From NCBI RefSeq assembly GCF_004363045.1, contig NZ_SNYJ01000004.1, forward strand, positions 220,575 to 284,574: a stretch of 64,000 nt of DNA, written 5' to 3'. The position numbers and the translations under genes are program-made. The DNA is from Aureibacillus halotolerans. Lineage in GTDB: Bacteria; Bacillota; Bacilli; Bacillales; DSM-28697. Each line of letters opens with the position of its first letter. Within the stretch, counting starts at the first letter, position 1. Shown here one piece after another: positions 1 through 8,181 of the stretch. The notes below the pieces were generated by a model. That model saw only the letters and a program-made list of their open reading frames with translations, was not told the origin of the DNA and did not search any database.

Positions 1-495
1 TGGGGGGAGATGATTCGGATTACTGTTAATATTTAAGTTAAACCCTGTAAACGAGGTCCAAGGAATCATAGAAATAGACACGGTATTTTCAGGTAGAGGT
101 GTTTTAGGAAACAATTTTCCTGTCCCATTATATTTCTTAACATCAGAAAGATACATGTCATGAAACCCTTTGAAGTCGTGTTTTACTTCTGTCCAAATTC
201 CAGAGAATGTTTCCGATTCACGATTAAATACCGTATACATTGGATCTACCTTATCCCAATAACCTAACTGTCCTTTACGATTAAAGTTCATTCTAAACGC
301 TTTATTAGAGTTTACGACGCTCGTCACTAAGAAGATAAATGCAGGATAAAACTTATATCCTTTTTGTTTTATCATTTGATACAAGACGGTAATATCAATT
401 TCTGTAGTGATGCTAAACGTGGTTTGTTGTTTCAGAAAATGATTAAAGATTTCTTTTCTCTGCCAGCTTTCAACATCAATTAGATTAAACTTCAT
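1..495 (-). CDS. cat: Chloramphenicol acetyltransferase, 5' part (runs off left edge)
   Basis: The first 165 codons of a CatA-type acetyltransferase are visible, starting MKFNLIDVESWQRK at the ATG 495-493. The N-terminal half looks typical of the trimeric cytoplasmic enzyme that transfers acetyl from acetyl-CoA to chloramphenicol: FYPAFIFLVTSVVN, the WTEVKHDF region and FNLNINSNPN. Family members are about 215-220 residues, so roughly 50 residues including the catalytic HHxxxDG motif lie outside the window. Whether the gene is intact therefore cannot be judged. The start is set by TTAGGAGGC at 510-502. Expression should be drug-inducible because of the attenuator upstream (see 500-534 and 524-553). 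It resembles the chromosomal cat known in Bacillus clausii; that species link is recalled, not searched. Confidence 0.9.
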   Translation of the reverse strand, partial: MKFNLIDVESWQRKEIFNHFLKQQTTFSITTEIDITVLYQMIKQKGYKFYPAFIFLVTSVVNSNKAFRMNFNRKGQLGYWDKVDPMYTVFNRESETFSGIWTEVKHDFKGFHDMYLSDVKKYNGTGKLFPKTPLPENTVSISMIPWTSFTGFNLNINSNPNHLPP

Positions 496-499
496 CTGA

Positions 500-534
500 T
501 AGCCTCCTAAATATAGTCGAGTTTTAGGAGGCTA
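500..534 (-). promoter_or_regulatory. Translational attenuator stem-loop of cat
   Basis: Perfect 12-bp inverted repeat TAGCCTCCTAAA (500-511) / TTTAGGAGGCTA (523-534) with an 11-nt loop. On the transcript the downstream arm holds the cat Shine-Dalgarno sequence and the upstream arm holds the last codons of the 9-aa leader. This is the classic layout of chloramphenicol-inducible translational attenuation. Confidence 0.88.
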
Positions 535-553
535 GGATATCTGTTTTTTTCAT
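524..553 (-). CDS. cat leader peptide MKKTDILAS (9 codons)
   Basis: ATG 553-551 preceded by GAGG at 566-563 opens a nine-codon frame MKKTDILAS ending at TAA 526-524, inside the upstream arm of the hairpin that hides the cat ribosome binding site. Inducible cat genes (cat-86, pC194 and pC221 types) use such a leader: a chloramphenicol-stalled ribosome opens the stem. The MKKTD opening is like the known MVKTD and MKKSE leaders. A second ATG at 557-555 opens an overlapping 16-codon frame, but its spacing to the ribosome binding site is poorer. Confidence 0.8.
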   Translation of the reverse strand: MKKTDILAS

Positions 554-591
554 TCATATCGCCTCTTTCCTATTCAAAAGAACTGAACCTC

Positions 592-1740
592 CTACCACTC
601 CGCTACAGCGCCATCCTGATGACGCCAAATCGGGTTATGCCAGTTGTGTCCGACTTCAGCCATTTTACGGACGAAGGCTTCATTTATTTCGATGCCAAGA
701 CCAGGACCGTTTGGAATGGCGACCTGACCGTCTTGATAGGAAAAGACTTTTGGATCGACAATGTAGTCTAGCAAATCGTTCGTTTGATTGTAATGAATGC
801 CGAGGCTTTGCTCCTGAATGAACGCATTGTGGCACGTCGCATCAACCTGAAGACACGCTGCTAAAGCAATCGGACCAAGCGGGCAATGTGGGGCTGCAGC
901 GACATCATACGCTTCCGCCATGGAAAGGATTTTTTTACACTCAGTAATGCCGCCTGCATGAGACAAATCGGGCTGAATAATGTCGGCATAGCCTTCGGAT
1001 AGAATATGTTTAAAATCCCACCGTGAATACAGTCGCTCACCAAGCGCGATTGGTATTGTGGTCAGCTTCATAAGGTCACGAAGCGCCTCTACGTTTTCGC
1101 TTAGTACCGGCTCTTCGATAAACATCGGGTGATAAGGCTCAAGCTCTTTAGCGAGTACCTTAGCCATCGGTTTATGCACACGTCCATGAAAATCAATGCC
1201 GATGCCAATATGTGACCCGACCTCTTGTCTGACTGTCGCCACGCGCTCTACGACAGCCTCAATTTTCGCAAAAGAGTCTACGTAATGAAGCTCCTCTGTA
1301 CCGTTCATTTTGATCGCTTGAAAGCCTGCATCGACAGCCGCTTGTGCGCCTTCAGCAATATCCGATGGACGATCGCCGCCAATCCATGAGTAGACCTGGA
1401 TGGAATCCCGACAGCGGCCGCCCATAAGCTCATGAATGGGCGCGTCGTAATACTTCCCTTTAATGTCCCAAAGCGCCTGATCAATGCCGGCAATTGCACT
1501 CATTAAAATCGGACCGCCACGATAGAACCCTCCGCGGTACATCGTGTTCCAATGATCTTCTATTAAAAGGGGGCTTTTACCGACAATGCCCTCCATTAGC
1601 TCTTCTACAGCAGCGGCAACTGTTTTGGCTCTGCCCTCCACCACCGGTTCGCCCCAGCCGACAATGCCTTCATCGGTTTCGATCTTTAAAAACAACCAAC
1701 GTGGAGGCACTTGGAACAATTCATAGCCTGTAACAATCAT
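592..1740 (-). CDS. dgoD: D-galactonate dehydratase (enolase superfamily)
   Basis: 382 residues, the full length of the E. coli enzyme, and collinear with it. It dehydrates D-galactonate to 2-dehydro-3-deoxy-D-galactonate in the cytoplasm (De Ley-Doudoroff branch). Visible motifs are [25 protein letters not shown] in the capping domain; Mg ligands D183 (in IDFHGR), E209 (FIEEP) and E235 (LGER); catalytic H185; H285 (APHCPLGP); and the family C-terminus [11 protein letters not shown]. The gene stands alone: no KDPGal kinase or aldolase is beside it, and the divergent MFS gene may bring in the substrate. A cre box lies in the promoter. The ATG at 1740 follows an AGGAGG-like stretch. Confidence 0.93.
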   Translation of the reverse strand: MIVTGYELFQVPPRWLFLKIETDEGIVGWGEPVVEGRAKTVAAAVEELMEGIVGKSPLLIEDHWNTMYRGGFYRGGPILMSAIAGIDQALWDIKGKYYDAPIHELMGGRCRDSIQVYSWIGGDRPSDIAEGAQAAVDAGFQAIKMNGTEELHYVDSFAKIEAVVERVATVRQEVGSHIGIGIDFHGRVHKPMAKVLAKELEPYHPMFIEEPVLSENVEALRDLMKLTTIPIALGERLYSRWDFKHILSEGYADIIQPDLSHAGGITECKKILSMAEAYDVAAAPHCPLGPIALAACLQVDATCHNAFIQEQSLGIHYNQTNDLLDYIVDPKVFSYQDGQVAIPNGPGLGIEINEAFVRKMAEVGHNWHNPIWRHQDGAVAEW

Positions 1741-1782
1741 ATCTATTCCTCCTTCATCATCTTAGATGGTGTTCAGCTTACC

Positions 1783-1802
1783 ATTATATGAAAACGTATT
1801 CA
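1783..1802 (-). promoter_or_regulatory. cre (CcpA) box and -10 of dgoD
   Basis: TGAAAACGTATTCA at 1789-1802 fits the Bacillus cre consensus TGNAANCGNWNNCA fully. It abuts a minus-strand TATAAT at 1788-1783, so CcpA binding would sit on the dgoD promoter. No good -35 is visible. Confidence 0.65.
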
Positions 1803-2021
1803 TTAAACATAAAACCTTACTTCTTTACCGTTCCGTCTTATCCTACCATCTTTATTGTGAACCTGCATTAGACAATCTAGGCTTCTAGGCATCTTGACGC
1901 ACACTTCTACCTGCTCCATACTAGTCTAGTCCTGTACATTTAACTAATTTTAGTACTCATTGATATACAATTAAAAGCAAATTTGCGGTCGACATCTACG
2001 ATCCTTTTCTGGAGGAAACAT

Positions 2022-3227
2022 ATGAGACTATTCATCTGGTTGGCATGCTTGTCCTACCTACTTACAGGCGTCGGCCATATTATTATTGGTTCTGTTCTTG
2101 AACCGATGATTGCACACTATGACCTTAGTTATAGCGATGGCGGACAACTGATTATGAACCAATTCCTCGGCTTTTTAGTTGGAGTGTTGTTTGCACCGTT
2201 TATTCTCAAAACCATGGGTCGACGAACGACCATTGTTCTCTCGTTTTTCCTGTTTACCGTCGCTCAGGTGGCATTGTTTATGCTTGTCCCTTGGCCAATG
2301 CTGTTATCCATCGTGCCTTTAGGTGGTGCAGGACTTGGAATCACTGAAACCGTCATCGCTGGGCTGATCATTGGAAAGCTCAAAGAGAAAAAAGCATCGG
2401 TGATGATGTTAACAGAAGTGTTCTTCGGCATCGGGGCTTTACTGCTCCCCATCATCTCAGCCATTCTGATCGCAGGTGGAGAATGGAACAGTCTTTTTGC
2501 TTTCGTTGGAATGGTAACGTTGATCACCTTCGTTTTGTGGATGTTTCTTCGCTTCGGTGAACATGATGAAACCCTTATGGCGAAAGAAAAAATCAAAACG
2601 AAAAAAGCTGACCATAAGCGCTACCCAAAACCGTCTTTGCCTATGCTTTGCATTGGTGCGTTCTTTTTCTTTCTATACGTTGGCACGGAAATGACCTTTC
2701 CGAACTATTTGCCTTCCATTTTGTCGATGTCCTCTGAATTGTCTCCATCGACACTTGCGCTTAGCATCACTGTGTTTTGGGGCGCAATGACGATTGGGCG
2801 TATGGTCATGACCTTTATCATTGGACGATTCGGGTTTACAAAGCTTTTCGCCATCTGCTGCACTGGACAATTCATTACCCTTGGCTTGTTTGCGTTATCG
2901 CCAAATGTGACCATAAGTTTTATTGTCATCTTCTTTGTCGGGTTGACGATGGGCGGCATCTTTTCACTCGGGCTGCTGCTTATTAACGAGGCAACTCCCG
3001 GATTGGAAGACCGAACGTCGAGCTTACTTATTGCGATGGGCGGTTTAGGTGGCGCATTACTTCCTCGCTTAACCGGCAGCTTGCTTGACCTCTATCCTGT
3101 TCAAGTTACGTTGTGGGTGTTGTTCGGTTTTGCCGGCTGTATGTTTGCACTCATGGCTCTGCTGTTTCTTTTGAGAAAACGTGTGTTGGTGTTTAACCAA
3201 AAAAGCGATATGTCGAGGGGCCATTAG
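2022..3227 (+). CDS. MFS transporter, GlcP/FucP-like
   Basis: About 401 residues with 12 predicted membrane helices. Openings like ACLSYLLTGVGHIIIGSVLEPM, the GRR loop after helix 2, GLGITETVIAG and the EVFFGIGALLLP stretch resemble the GlcP (glucose/mannose:H+ symporter) and FucP groups of Bacillus. The start chosen is ATG 2022, preceded by GGAGG at 2011-2015; a longer TTG start at 1983 lacks a ribosome binding site. It is divergent from dgoD, so galactonate or a related acid sugar is a possible substrate, but this is only context. A strong terminator follows. Confidence 0.8.
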   Translation: MRLFIWLACLSYLLTGVGHIIIGSVLEPMIAHYDLSYSDGGQLIMNQFLGFLVGVLFAPFILKTMGRRTTIVLSFFLFTVAQVALFMLVPWPMLLSIVPLGGAGLGITETVIAGLIIGKLKEKKASVMMLTEVFFGIGALLLPIISAILIAGGEWNSLFAFVGMVTLITFVLWMFLRFGEHDETLMAKEKIKTKKADHKRYPKPSLPMLCIGAFFFFLYVGTEMTFPNYLPSILSMSSELSPSTLALSITVFWGAMTIGRMVMTFIIGRFGFTKLFAICCTGQFITLGLFALSPNVTISFIVIFFVGLTMGGIFSLGLLLINEATPGLEDRTSSLLIAMGGLGGALLPRLTGSLLDLYPVQVTLWVLFGFAGCMFALMALLFLLRKRVLVFNQKSDMSRGH

Positions 3228-3260
3228 AGAAAGAAGAAGACGTTCAATTTAATTGTATGC

Positions 3261-3303
3261 AAAGGACCAGATACTCCCATCTCGTGGAGTTACTGGTCCT
3301 TTT
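3261..3303 (+). terminator. Rho-independent terminator after the MFS gene
   Basis: AAAGGACCAG (3261-3270) pairs with CTGGTCCTTTT (3293-3303), extended by ACTCC/GGAGT inside, and ends in a T run. Confidence 0.9.
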
Positions 3304-3415
3304 ATATACAATAGTCAGTAGAATTTAGTCATATGACCCTTGACAATCAGATGGATGTATTGGAAAATCCAGGTCAAGGAAGGTACACAACATTTGGTTT
3401 GAAGGTGGTGTAGCA

Positions 3416-3598
3416 TTGAAGAGAAAACTTCTCTATTTATTTGGCTTTATAGTCTGTTATCTTCTTATTGCTGTAATTTTCGGCTCGTTTAACCCCAATG
3501 GCATATCGCTAAATCTAGATATCTTGCTCATCATCGTCGCTGTATTCTGTGTCCTTTGGCTCATTGAATCACTTGTGACCAGGTCAAAGAGAAGCTAA
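3416..3598 (+). CDS. Small two-helix membrane protein (60 aa)
   Basis: Starts at TTG 3416 after AAGGTGGTG. Two hydrophobic segments (about residues 4-23 and 33-51) are joined by GSFNPNGISLNLD, and a basic tail TRSKRS follows. Function unknown. The protein at 3657 has the same plan (helix, FN-x-x-G-x-S-x-x-x-D loop, helix), so the two look like diverged tandem paralogues. Confidence 0.6.
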   Translation: MKRKLLYLFGFIVCYLLIAVIFGSFNPNGISLNLDILLIIVAVFCVLWLIESLVTRSKRS

Positions 3599-3656
3599 AA
3601 CTCCCATGAATTTAATGGACTATTTATAAGAATGGTGGATATAAAGGAGGGGAAGC

Positions 3657-3878
3657 TTGAAGCTAATAAAAATAGTTGGCTATGCAGCAGTGTATATCGG
3701 CACCTACGTGACAGTCGGCATGATATGGGATTATTTTAACGGTGATGGTTTTTCCATTGAGGTAGACAATATGGTTGTCGGACTTCTCGGATGTGGTTTC
3801 GGTGCGCTCATTAGAGAGCTTCTATCCAGCCCAAATCAAGAGGAGGACTCTGAAACGAGGGACATTGAGCGAGAATAA
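3657..3878 (+). CDS. Small two-helix membrane protein (73 aa)
   Basis: TTG start at 3657 after a strong AAAGGAGGGG. Helix about 5-24, loop DYFNGDGFSIEVD, helix about 38-55, then an acidic tail EEDSETRDIERE. It is related in layout to the preceding small protein, 58 bp upstream, and probably co-transcribed with it. No family recognised. Confidence 0.6.
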   Translation: MKLIKIVGYAAVYIGTYVTVGMIWDYFNGDGFSIEVDNMVVGLLGCGFGALIRELLSSPNQEEDSETRDIERE

Positions 3879-4186
3879 ACACTAAATACCTTCTTCCCAG
3901 TTTGGAATTCAGTAGCAATGTTGAAAAAAACAAAAGCGCTATTTATAGTCTTCTTTTTTACCATTCTATCGCCTCCTTACCCCCTTCGAAAGACACTTGA
4001 TCCCAAAAGTCCTCTAAAGTGATGATGCTTGATAAGATTCGCGCTTCGACTGTCGCCCCAACACAAAAACATTGACTACATCAATCGAACATCTCATAAA
4101 ACAGGGTTGAATCCAATTCCATTATTTTGTACATTAAGAAGTTTACTGCCGATTATAACTTTGCGTCAACGGAAGGAGGGTGACCT
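3879..4186. other. Gene-poor stretch, nothing clear
   Basis: 308 bases between small membrane-protein genes. The only open frame is a 34-codon ATG frame at 3918-4022 with a hydrophobic N-terminus but no convincing ribosome binding site. No terminator or operator was recognised. Confidence 0.4.
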
Positions 4187-4426
4187 TTGCTAGATAAATT
4201 CAAGGAATCCGTATGGTGGGAACTGCTCTTCAATGTCACTTGGGTTGTATTGCTATTTCGCTTCATGGACACACCTTTGTTTGCGTATCCTCTCATCGTT
4301 CTAGGTTTTCTAAGTGTACACTTTTTTAAGAAATCAGCGAAGCAACGTCGCTGGAGTCTGTTTGGTTTCCTCTTTTGTATTTTACTGTACTCCTACGTAC
4401 ATTTCATTTTTAACCCCTCACTCTAA
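4187..4426 (+). CDS. Small membrane protein (79 aa), intact copy of a duplicated gene
   Basis: TTG start at 4187 with AAGGAGGGTGACC upstream. Three hydrophobic stretches (about 12-25, 29-48, 56-73) separated by basic KKSAKQRRW. Function unknown. A mutated copy of almost the whole gene lies at 5576-5812 on the same strand, on the other side of the potassium-channel gene; the preserved frame here shows this is the functional copy. Confidence 0.6.
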   Translation: MLDKFKESVWWELLFNVTWVVLLFRFMDTPLFAYPLIVLGFLSVHFFKKSAKQRRWSLFGFLFCILLYSYVHFIFNPSL

Positions 4427-4458
4427 GGAGCAAGGGGATTATTTATTTCACATGACCC

Positions 4459-5487
4459 TCATTCCCCTGCTCTTCCCTCAATCTTGACAATGGTGGCCTT
4501 GTCACAGAGAACAAATAACCGTGCATTCTGCGGAAGTGGGTCGTGAAGACGATGATGGAGCTTCATTGACTCCTCGTCGGCAATTAATGTAGCCCCCTGC
4601 TCCAAAAGCTGGATGAAGGCTTCCCTATAGGTGGTCCACTCGGGTCTTGGGGTCACCTGAAACACGTCTGCTCCATCCGTTTGGCTGATGAGTTGCGTGT
4701 AAACCTTACTAATGCCTTGATCCATGACGGAGCGAACCGCCATGTGCGAAATGGTGTCTTGAGAGAGTAGAAAATCATCAACGCGGACATGTGCGAAATT
4801 AGCAAGATGGTGCTTCGCCATAATCTCAGCTGTTGTGTGAACGTTCGGAGCAATCCGTTCCACCGTCAACGCAATAGATAAGGTCTTGGCGTCACGGAGC
4901 GAGAGGTCCTGTATGGTATCGTCGGAAAAAATGATCACAGCCTTTGCTGTATCAAGATTCGCTTGAACGTAAGTCTCTTCATTCGTAACGCTTCCTTGAA
5001 TATAATGTACACGATCCTCACCTGGATCAACTGGTGTTTCGCTTAACGTATCCACCACCACGATTTCCATCTCTTCATCATTTTCGAGGATTTCTTTCAT
5101 GGCAATCCCTGCTTTTTTGCTCCACCCTATGATGACAATATGCTCCTTATCCATATAGGCCACCTTCCCTTCCTCTCGTCTGCGTTTGAACACAGTGAAG
5201 CCATCTACAATTTTTCCGATTACTACGCCGAGAAGACCAATCCCAATGAAGTACATCAAAATGGTCACGATTTTCCCTATGACAGTGACGGGCGAAAAAT
5301 CCCCATACCCAACTGTCGCAAAGGTAGTAAGAACGAAATAAAACGCATTGAAGATTGTTCCGAAATTGTCTGGCTCAAGGCTATACATCACCACTGTACA
5401 CGCAGCAACAAAAATGAGAGTGGCCAAAAGCACAGTGGCATTTTTCAAACGAATGAGTTGTACAGCGAATTTACGAAAAAAATGCAT
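4459..5487 (-). CDS. Potassium channel with RCK/TrkA-N domain (YugO-like)
   Basis: 342 residues. Two membrane helices (about 17-35 and 70-95) flank a pore loop with the K+ selectivity filter TVGYGDF (58-64). A cytoplasmic RCK domain follows (from about 115, HIVIIGWSKKAG) and then a TrkA-C-like tail. The architecture is that of MthK and Bacillus YugO-type channels gated by a ligand or nucleotide. The start was moved to ATG 5487 because AGAGGT lies 6 nt upstream; a longer frame from 5526 would put that site inside the gene. Confidence 0.88.
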   Translation of the reverse strand: MHFFRKFAVQLIRLKNATVLLATLIFVAACTVVMYSLEPDNFGTIFNAFYFVLTTFATVGYGDFSPVTVIGKIVTILMYFIGIGLLGVVIGKIVDGFTVFKRRREEGKVAYMDKEHIVIIGWSKKAGIAMKEILENDEEMEIVVVDTLSETPVDPGEDRVHYIQGSVTNEETYVQANLDTAKAVIIFSDDTIQDLSLRDAKTLSIALTVERIAPNVHTTAEIMAKHHLANFAHVRVDDFLLSQDTISHMAVRSVMDQGISKVYTQLISQTDGADVFQVTPRPEWTTYREAFIQLLEQGATLIADEESMKLHHRLHDPLPQNARLFVLCDKATIVKIEGRAGE

Positions 5488-5575
5488 GACATCACCTCTA
5501 AATGGCGCTTTCCTTTTACTATACAAAAATTGGTGGACAAATGACAGATTCTATCGGTTCTTCATTAACTCATTG

Positions 5576-5812
5576 GGGAAATCTGTATGGGAGATGCAAT
5601 ACAATGTCACTTGAGTTGATTTGCAATAACGCTTCATGGACACACCTTAGTTTGCGTATCCTCTCATCGCTCTAAGTTTTCTAGATTTACAAAAATTTAA
5701 GAACTCAGCGAAGCAACTTCGCTGGAGTCTGAATGGTTTCCTCTTTTGTATATTGCTGTACTCCTGCGCATTTCATATTTAACTCTTCACTCCAATGAAC
5801 AAAGGAGATTAA
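5576..5812 (+). pseudogene. Decayed duplicate of the 79-aa membrane protein gene
   Basis: DNA aligns along nearly its whole length with 4206-4440, for example CGCTTCATGGACACACCTT and GCTGGAGTCT-n-n-n-TGGTTTCCTCTTTTGTAT. In the frame of the intact gene a Trp codon has become TGA, further TAA and TAG stops follow, and the C-terminal part carries a short deletion. Even the trailing AAGGAG-like sequence is conserved. It is a dead copy, not a second gene. Confidence 0.85.
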
Positions 5813-5872
5813 TTTTAAAAAATATAGCCATTTAGTAAGCCTGCTCAGCTGTAATTAAACATGTCCATGCAA

Positions 5873-5905
5873 AAACCCCTGATGGCAAATTGGCCACAGG
5901 GGTTT
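5873..5905 (-). terminator. Terminator of the siderophore-binding protein gene
   Basis: AAACCCCTG (5873-5881) pairs with CAGGGGTTT (5897-5905), with an inner TGGC/GCCA stem. Read on the minus strand it ends in a T run. Confidence 0.8.
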
Positions 5906-5920
5906 ATGACGTCTACTGCT

Positions 5921-6874
5921 CTATTTGTTAGTAAACAGCTCTTCGGCATTATCGAGCGCCATGCTTTGACCGAGCGATGAATAATCTAGCCATTTTTGTC
6001 CGTCAACCGCATACACATGATCGTTTTTGACGGCTTTTACATGCGACCAAAGTGGATTATTTTCAAGTGTCGCAAATGCTTTTCTCGCGTCTTCATCGTT
6101 ATTGACCATGAGGATAATGGCATCTGCATCTGATTCAGGGAGCACCTCTACAGAAATGGCGGCATACGGCTCAGCCTTTGAAATATCCTCTGCCAATTTA
6201 GGTGGTGTGAGCTTGAGATCGTCGTACAAAATGGGACCAAGAGGACGTCCAGTGCTTTGCACGCGGATATTTTTTGCGGTCACCCGCACTGCCATCACTT
6301 TTGCATCATATCCAAGCTCCTCATGGATGAGCTCCCCAACACGCTTTGCCTTCGCGTCATACTCCTCAATAAAAGACTGAGCTTTATCTTCCAATGCAAA
6401 GTGGGAAGACGTTTCAAGCAACTGATCGCGCCATGTGCCTTTGTCCAAATTCGTGCTGATCACTGGAGCAATCTTTTCCAAGCTATCAACGGTTTCAGCA
6501 CCGAAAAAGCTGTCTGTAAAAATATAGTCAGGCTTTAGTGAAACCACAGCCTCTAAATTCGGATTTTTAATGACACCTAGTTTTTCCACGCCTTCCAGTT
6601 GATTTTTCACATGGGGAAGAAAATCCTGCACACCTCCGCCAATGACCGAGCCAGCTGGCGTAATTCCGAGGGCTAATAAGTTGTTCGTCATATGGATCGA
6701 CATTGATGCAATTCGCGCATCTGTGTCAATTATTGCATCGTCTTGTTGGGAATGCTCTGTCTCCGCAGATGCCGTTTCATTGGTCATCCCCTCTGCTGGT
6801 CCTTGCCCTCCAGCACATGCAGAAAGCACACCAACCATTAAAATCAAACCTAACAACCAACCAAATGTCTTCAT
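5921..6874 (-). CDS. Iron-siderophore ABC transporter substrate-binding lipoprotein
   Basis: 317 residues. A signal peptide with lipobox VLSAC (about residues 16-20) is followed by a periplasmic-binding-protein type 2 fold of the FecB/FhuD kind (DARIASMSIHMTNNLLALGITPAG..., LKPDYIFTDSF). It would bind a ferric siderophore at the outer face of the membrane and deliver it to a BtuCD-type permease. No permease or ATPase is next to it, so it is an orphan. A near-consensus Fur box lies just upstream, which fits iron-starvation control. Confidence 0.85.
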   Translation of the reverse strand: MKTFGWLLGLILMVGVLSACAGGQGPAEGMTNETASAETEHSQQDDAIIDTDARIASMSIHMTNNLLALGITPAGSVIGGGVQDFLPHVKNQLEGVEKLGVIKNPNLEAVVSLKPDYIFTDSFFGAETVDSLEKIAPVISTNLDKGTWRDQLLETSSHFALEDKAQSFIEEYDAKAKRVGELIHEELGYDAKVMAVRVTAKNIRVQSTGRPLGPILYDDLKLTPPKLAEDISKAEPYAAISVEVLPESDADAIILMVNNDEDARKAFATLENNPLWSHVKAVKNDHVYAVDGQKWLDYSSLGQSMALDNAEELFTNK

Positions 6875-6921
6875 AATAACTATCGAATCCTCACTTTCAA
6901 GTCAGATGATGTAATTAATAA

Positions 6922-6936
6922 TGATATTCATTCTCA
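6922..6936 (-). promoter_or_regulatory. Fur box
   Basis: TGATATTCATTCTCA matches the Bacillus 7-1-7 Fur consensus TGATAATNATTATCA at 12 of 14 positions. It lies 48 bp before the start of the siderophore-binding lipoprotein. Confidence 0.75.
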
Positions 6937-7085
6937 TTATATAGCATTTTCAAAAGGACGCAACTGGGTATTGTATTACAGCAAGCTCAATTCATTTTCA
7001 CTATTTGACTAAAATAATGAAGACGTGTGACACATCTGGTTAGATTGAAATAAGGATGGGGAACCTAATTAGGCAAGAAACATGG

Positions 7086-7139
7086 TTGAAAAGCATTGGT
7101 GTATTGATTATAATTTATATATGAACATATATTCATATA
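7086..7139 (+). promoter_or_regulatory. Sigma-A promoter with CzrA/SmtB-type operator
   Basis: TTGAAA (7086-7091), 17-bp spacer, TATAAT (7109-7114). Immediately downstream is the palindrome TATATGAA-CATATA-TTCATATA (7118-7139), the form bound by zinc-sensing ArsR/SmtB repressors such as CzrA. It covers the expected transcription start, so repression relieved by Zn(II) or Co(II) is predicted. Confidence 0.8.
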
Positions 7140-7159
7140 TTAAACTGAGGTGAACAAAC

Positions 7160-8083
7160 ATGAACCACTCTCATTCCCACTCCCATCATCATGGGCACGA
7201 CCATCACCATCATGGACACCAAAACAAAAAGGTACTTAGGCTTTCCTTTTTTATTATTGCTTCGTTCATGATCGTTGAAGTGATTGGCGGCTTTCTCACA
7301 AATAGCTTGGCACTCCTGTCCGATGCTGGTCATATGTTGAGCGATGCCGCAGCCCTTGGACTTAGCTTTTTCGCCATTGTGTTTGGAGAAAAAGGCGCTT
7401 CTTTATCGAAAACCTTTGGCTACAAACGGTTTGAAATTCTGGCCGCCCTCATCAATGGGCTTACGCTTATCGGCATTTCCATTTATATATTTGTGGAAGC
7501 CATTACTCGTCTTCTTGCTCCTCCAGAGGTCGTGAGCTCAGGCATGCTAATTATTTCAGGAATTGGGCTGCTCGTGAATATCGTCGTCGCCTTTCTATTA
7601 ATGAGGGGGGATAAAGAGGATAACCTCAATGTCAGAAGTGCGTTTCTGCATGTGCTTGGCGATTTGCTCGGCTCGGTAGGCGCTATCGTGGCGGCATTGC
7701 TTATCTTGTTTTTCGGGTGGAGCATCGCTGATCCAATTGCCAGTATTGTTGTGGCTTTCTTAATTATCGTAAGCGGCGTGCGTGTGACAAAAGATTCGTT
7801 TCACATTCTGATGGAAGGTGTTCCGCATGGCATGCAAATTGAGGATGTCAAAATGGCATTAATGTCGTTACAAGGCATTAAAGACGTGCACGACTTGCAT
7901 GTGTGGTCGATCACGTCGGATTTTCCTTCCCTGAGCTGTCATCTCGTCGTGGAACCGCAGGTCGCTCACCAATCGGTACTCGCCAACGCCCAAGCACTGC
8001 TTAAACAAGAGTTTCAGCTAGAGCACACGACCATACAAATTGACCTAGCAGATGGCGATTGTGAAGGGACGCCATGCAATTGA
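7160..8083 (+). CDS. czcD: Cation diffusion facilitator, Zn/Co/Cd exporter
   Basis: 307 residues. The N-terminus is a cytoplasmic His-rich metal-collecting tail (about 14 His in the first 20 residues). Six helices follow, with the CDF metal site motif SDAGHMLSD (D55, H58, D62) and a C-terminal cytoplasmic domain (KDVHDLHVWSITSDFPSLSCHLVV). It exports divalent metal in exchange for protons. The operator in front supports metal-responsive control. ATG 7160 follows GAGGTG. The repressor gene itself is not in the window. Confidence 0.9.
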   Translation: MNHSHSHSHHHGHDHHHHGHQNKKVLRLSFFIIASFMIVEVIGGFLTNSLALLSDAGHMLSDAAALGLSFFAIVFGEKGASLSKTFGYKRFEILAALINGLTLIGISIYIFVEAITRLLAPPEVVSSGMLIISGIGLLVNIVVAFLLMRGDKEDNLNVRSAFLHVLGDLLGSVGAIVAALLILFFGWSIADPIASIVVAFLIIVSGVRVTKDSFHILMEGVPHGMQIEDVKMALMSLQGIKDVHDLHVWSITSDFPSLSCHLVVEPQVAHQSVLANAQALLKQEFQLEHTTIQIDLADGDCEGTPCN

Positions 8084-8181
8084 GCCCTCTGCCTCTATCA
8101 ATCTGTTAATTGAATCACATATTCCACTAGAGTCGGTCATATACTAAACGATCATCCCCTATGCGAGAGGAGTTTTTGTAT

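Noticed and set aside
3918..4022. 34-codon ATG frame starting MLKKTKALFIVFFF
   Set aside because: Hydrophobic start but no ribosome binding site and a proline-rich, unlikely continuation; not listed as a gene.
5140..5614. Plus-strand frames of 88 and 134 codons opposite the K+ channel
   Set aside because: They lie on the other strand of a well-supported channel gene and show no protein family features.
8100..8160. Zur box before ycgR
   Set aside because: Looked for the TCGTAATNATTACGA pattern; nothing close was found.
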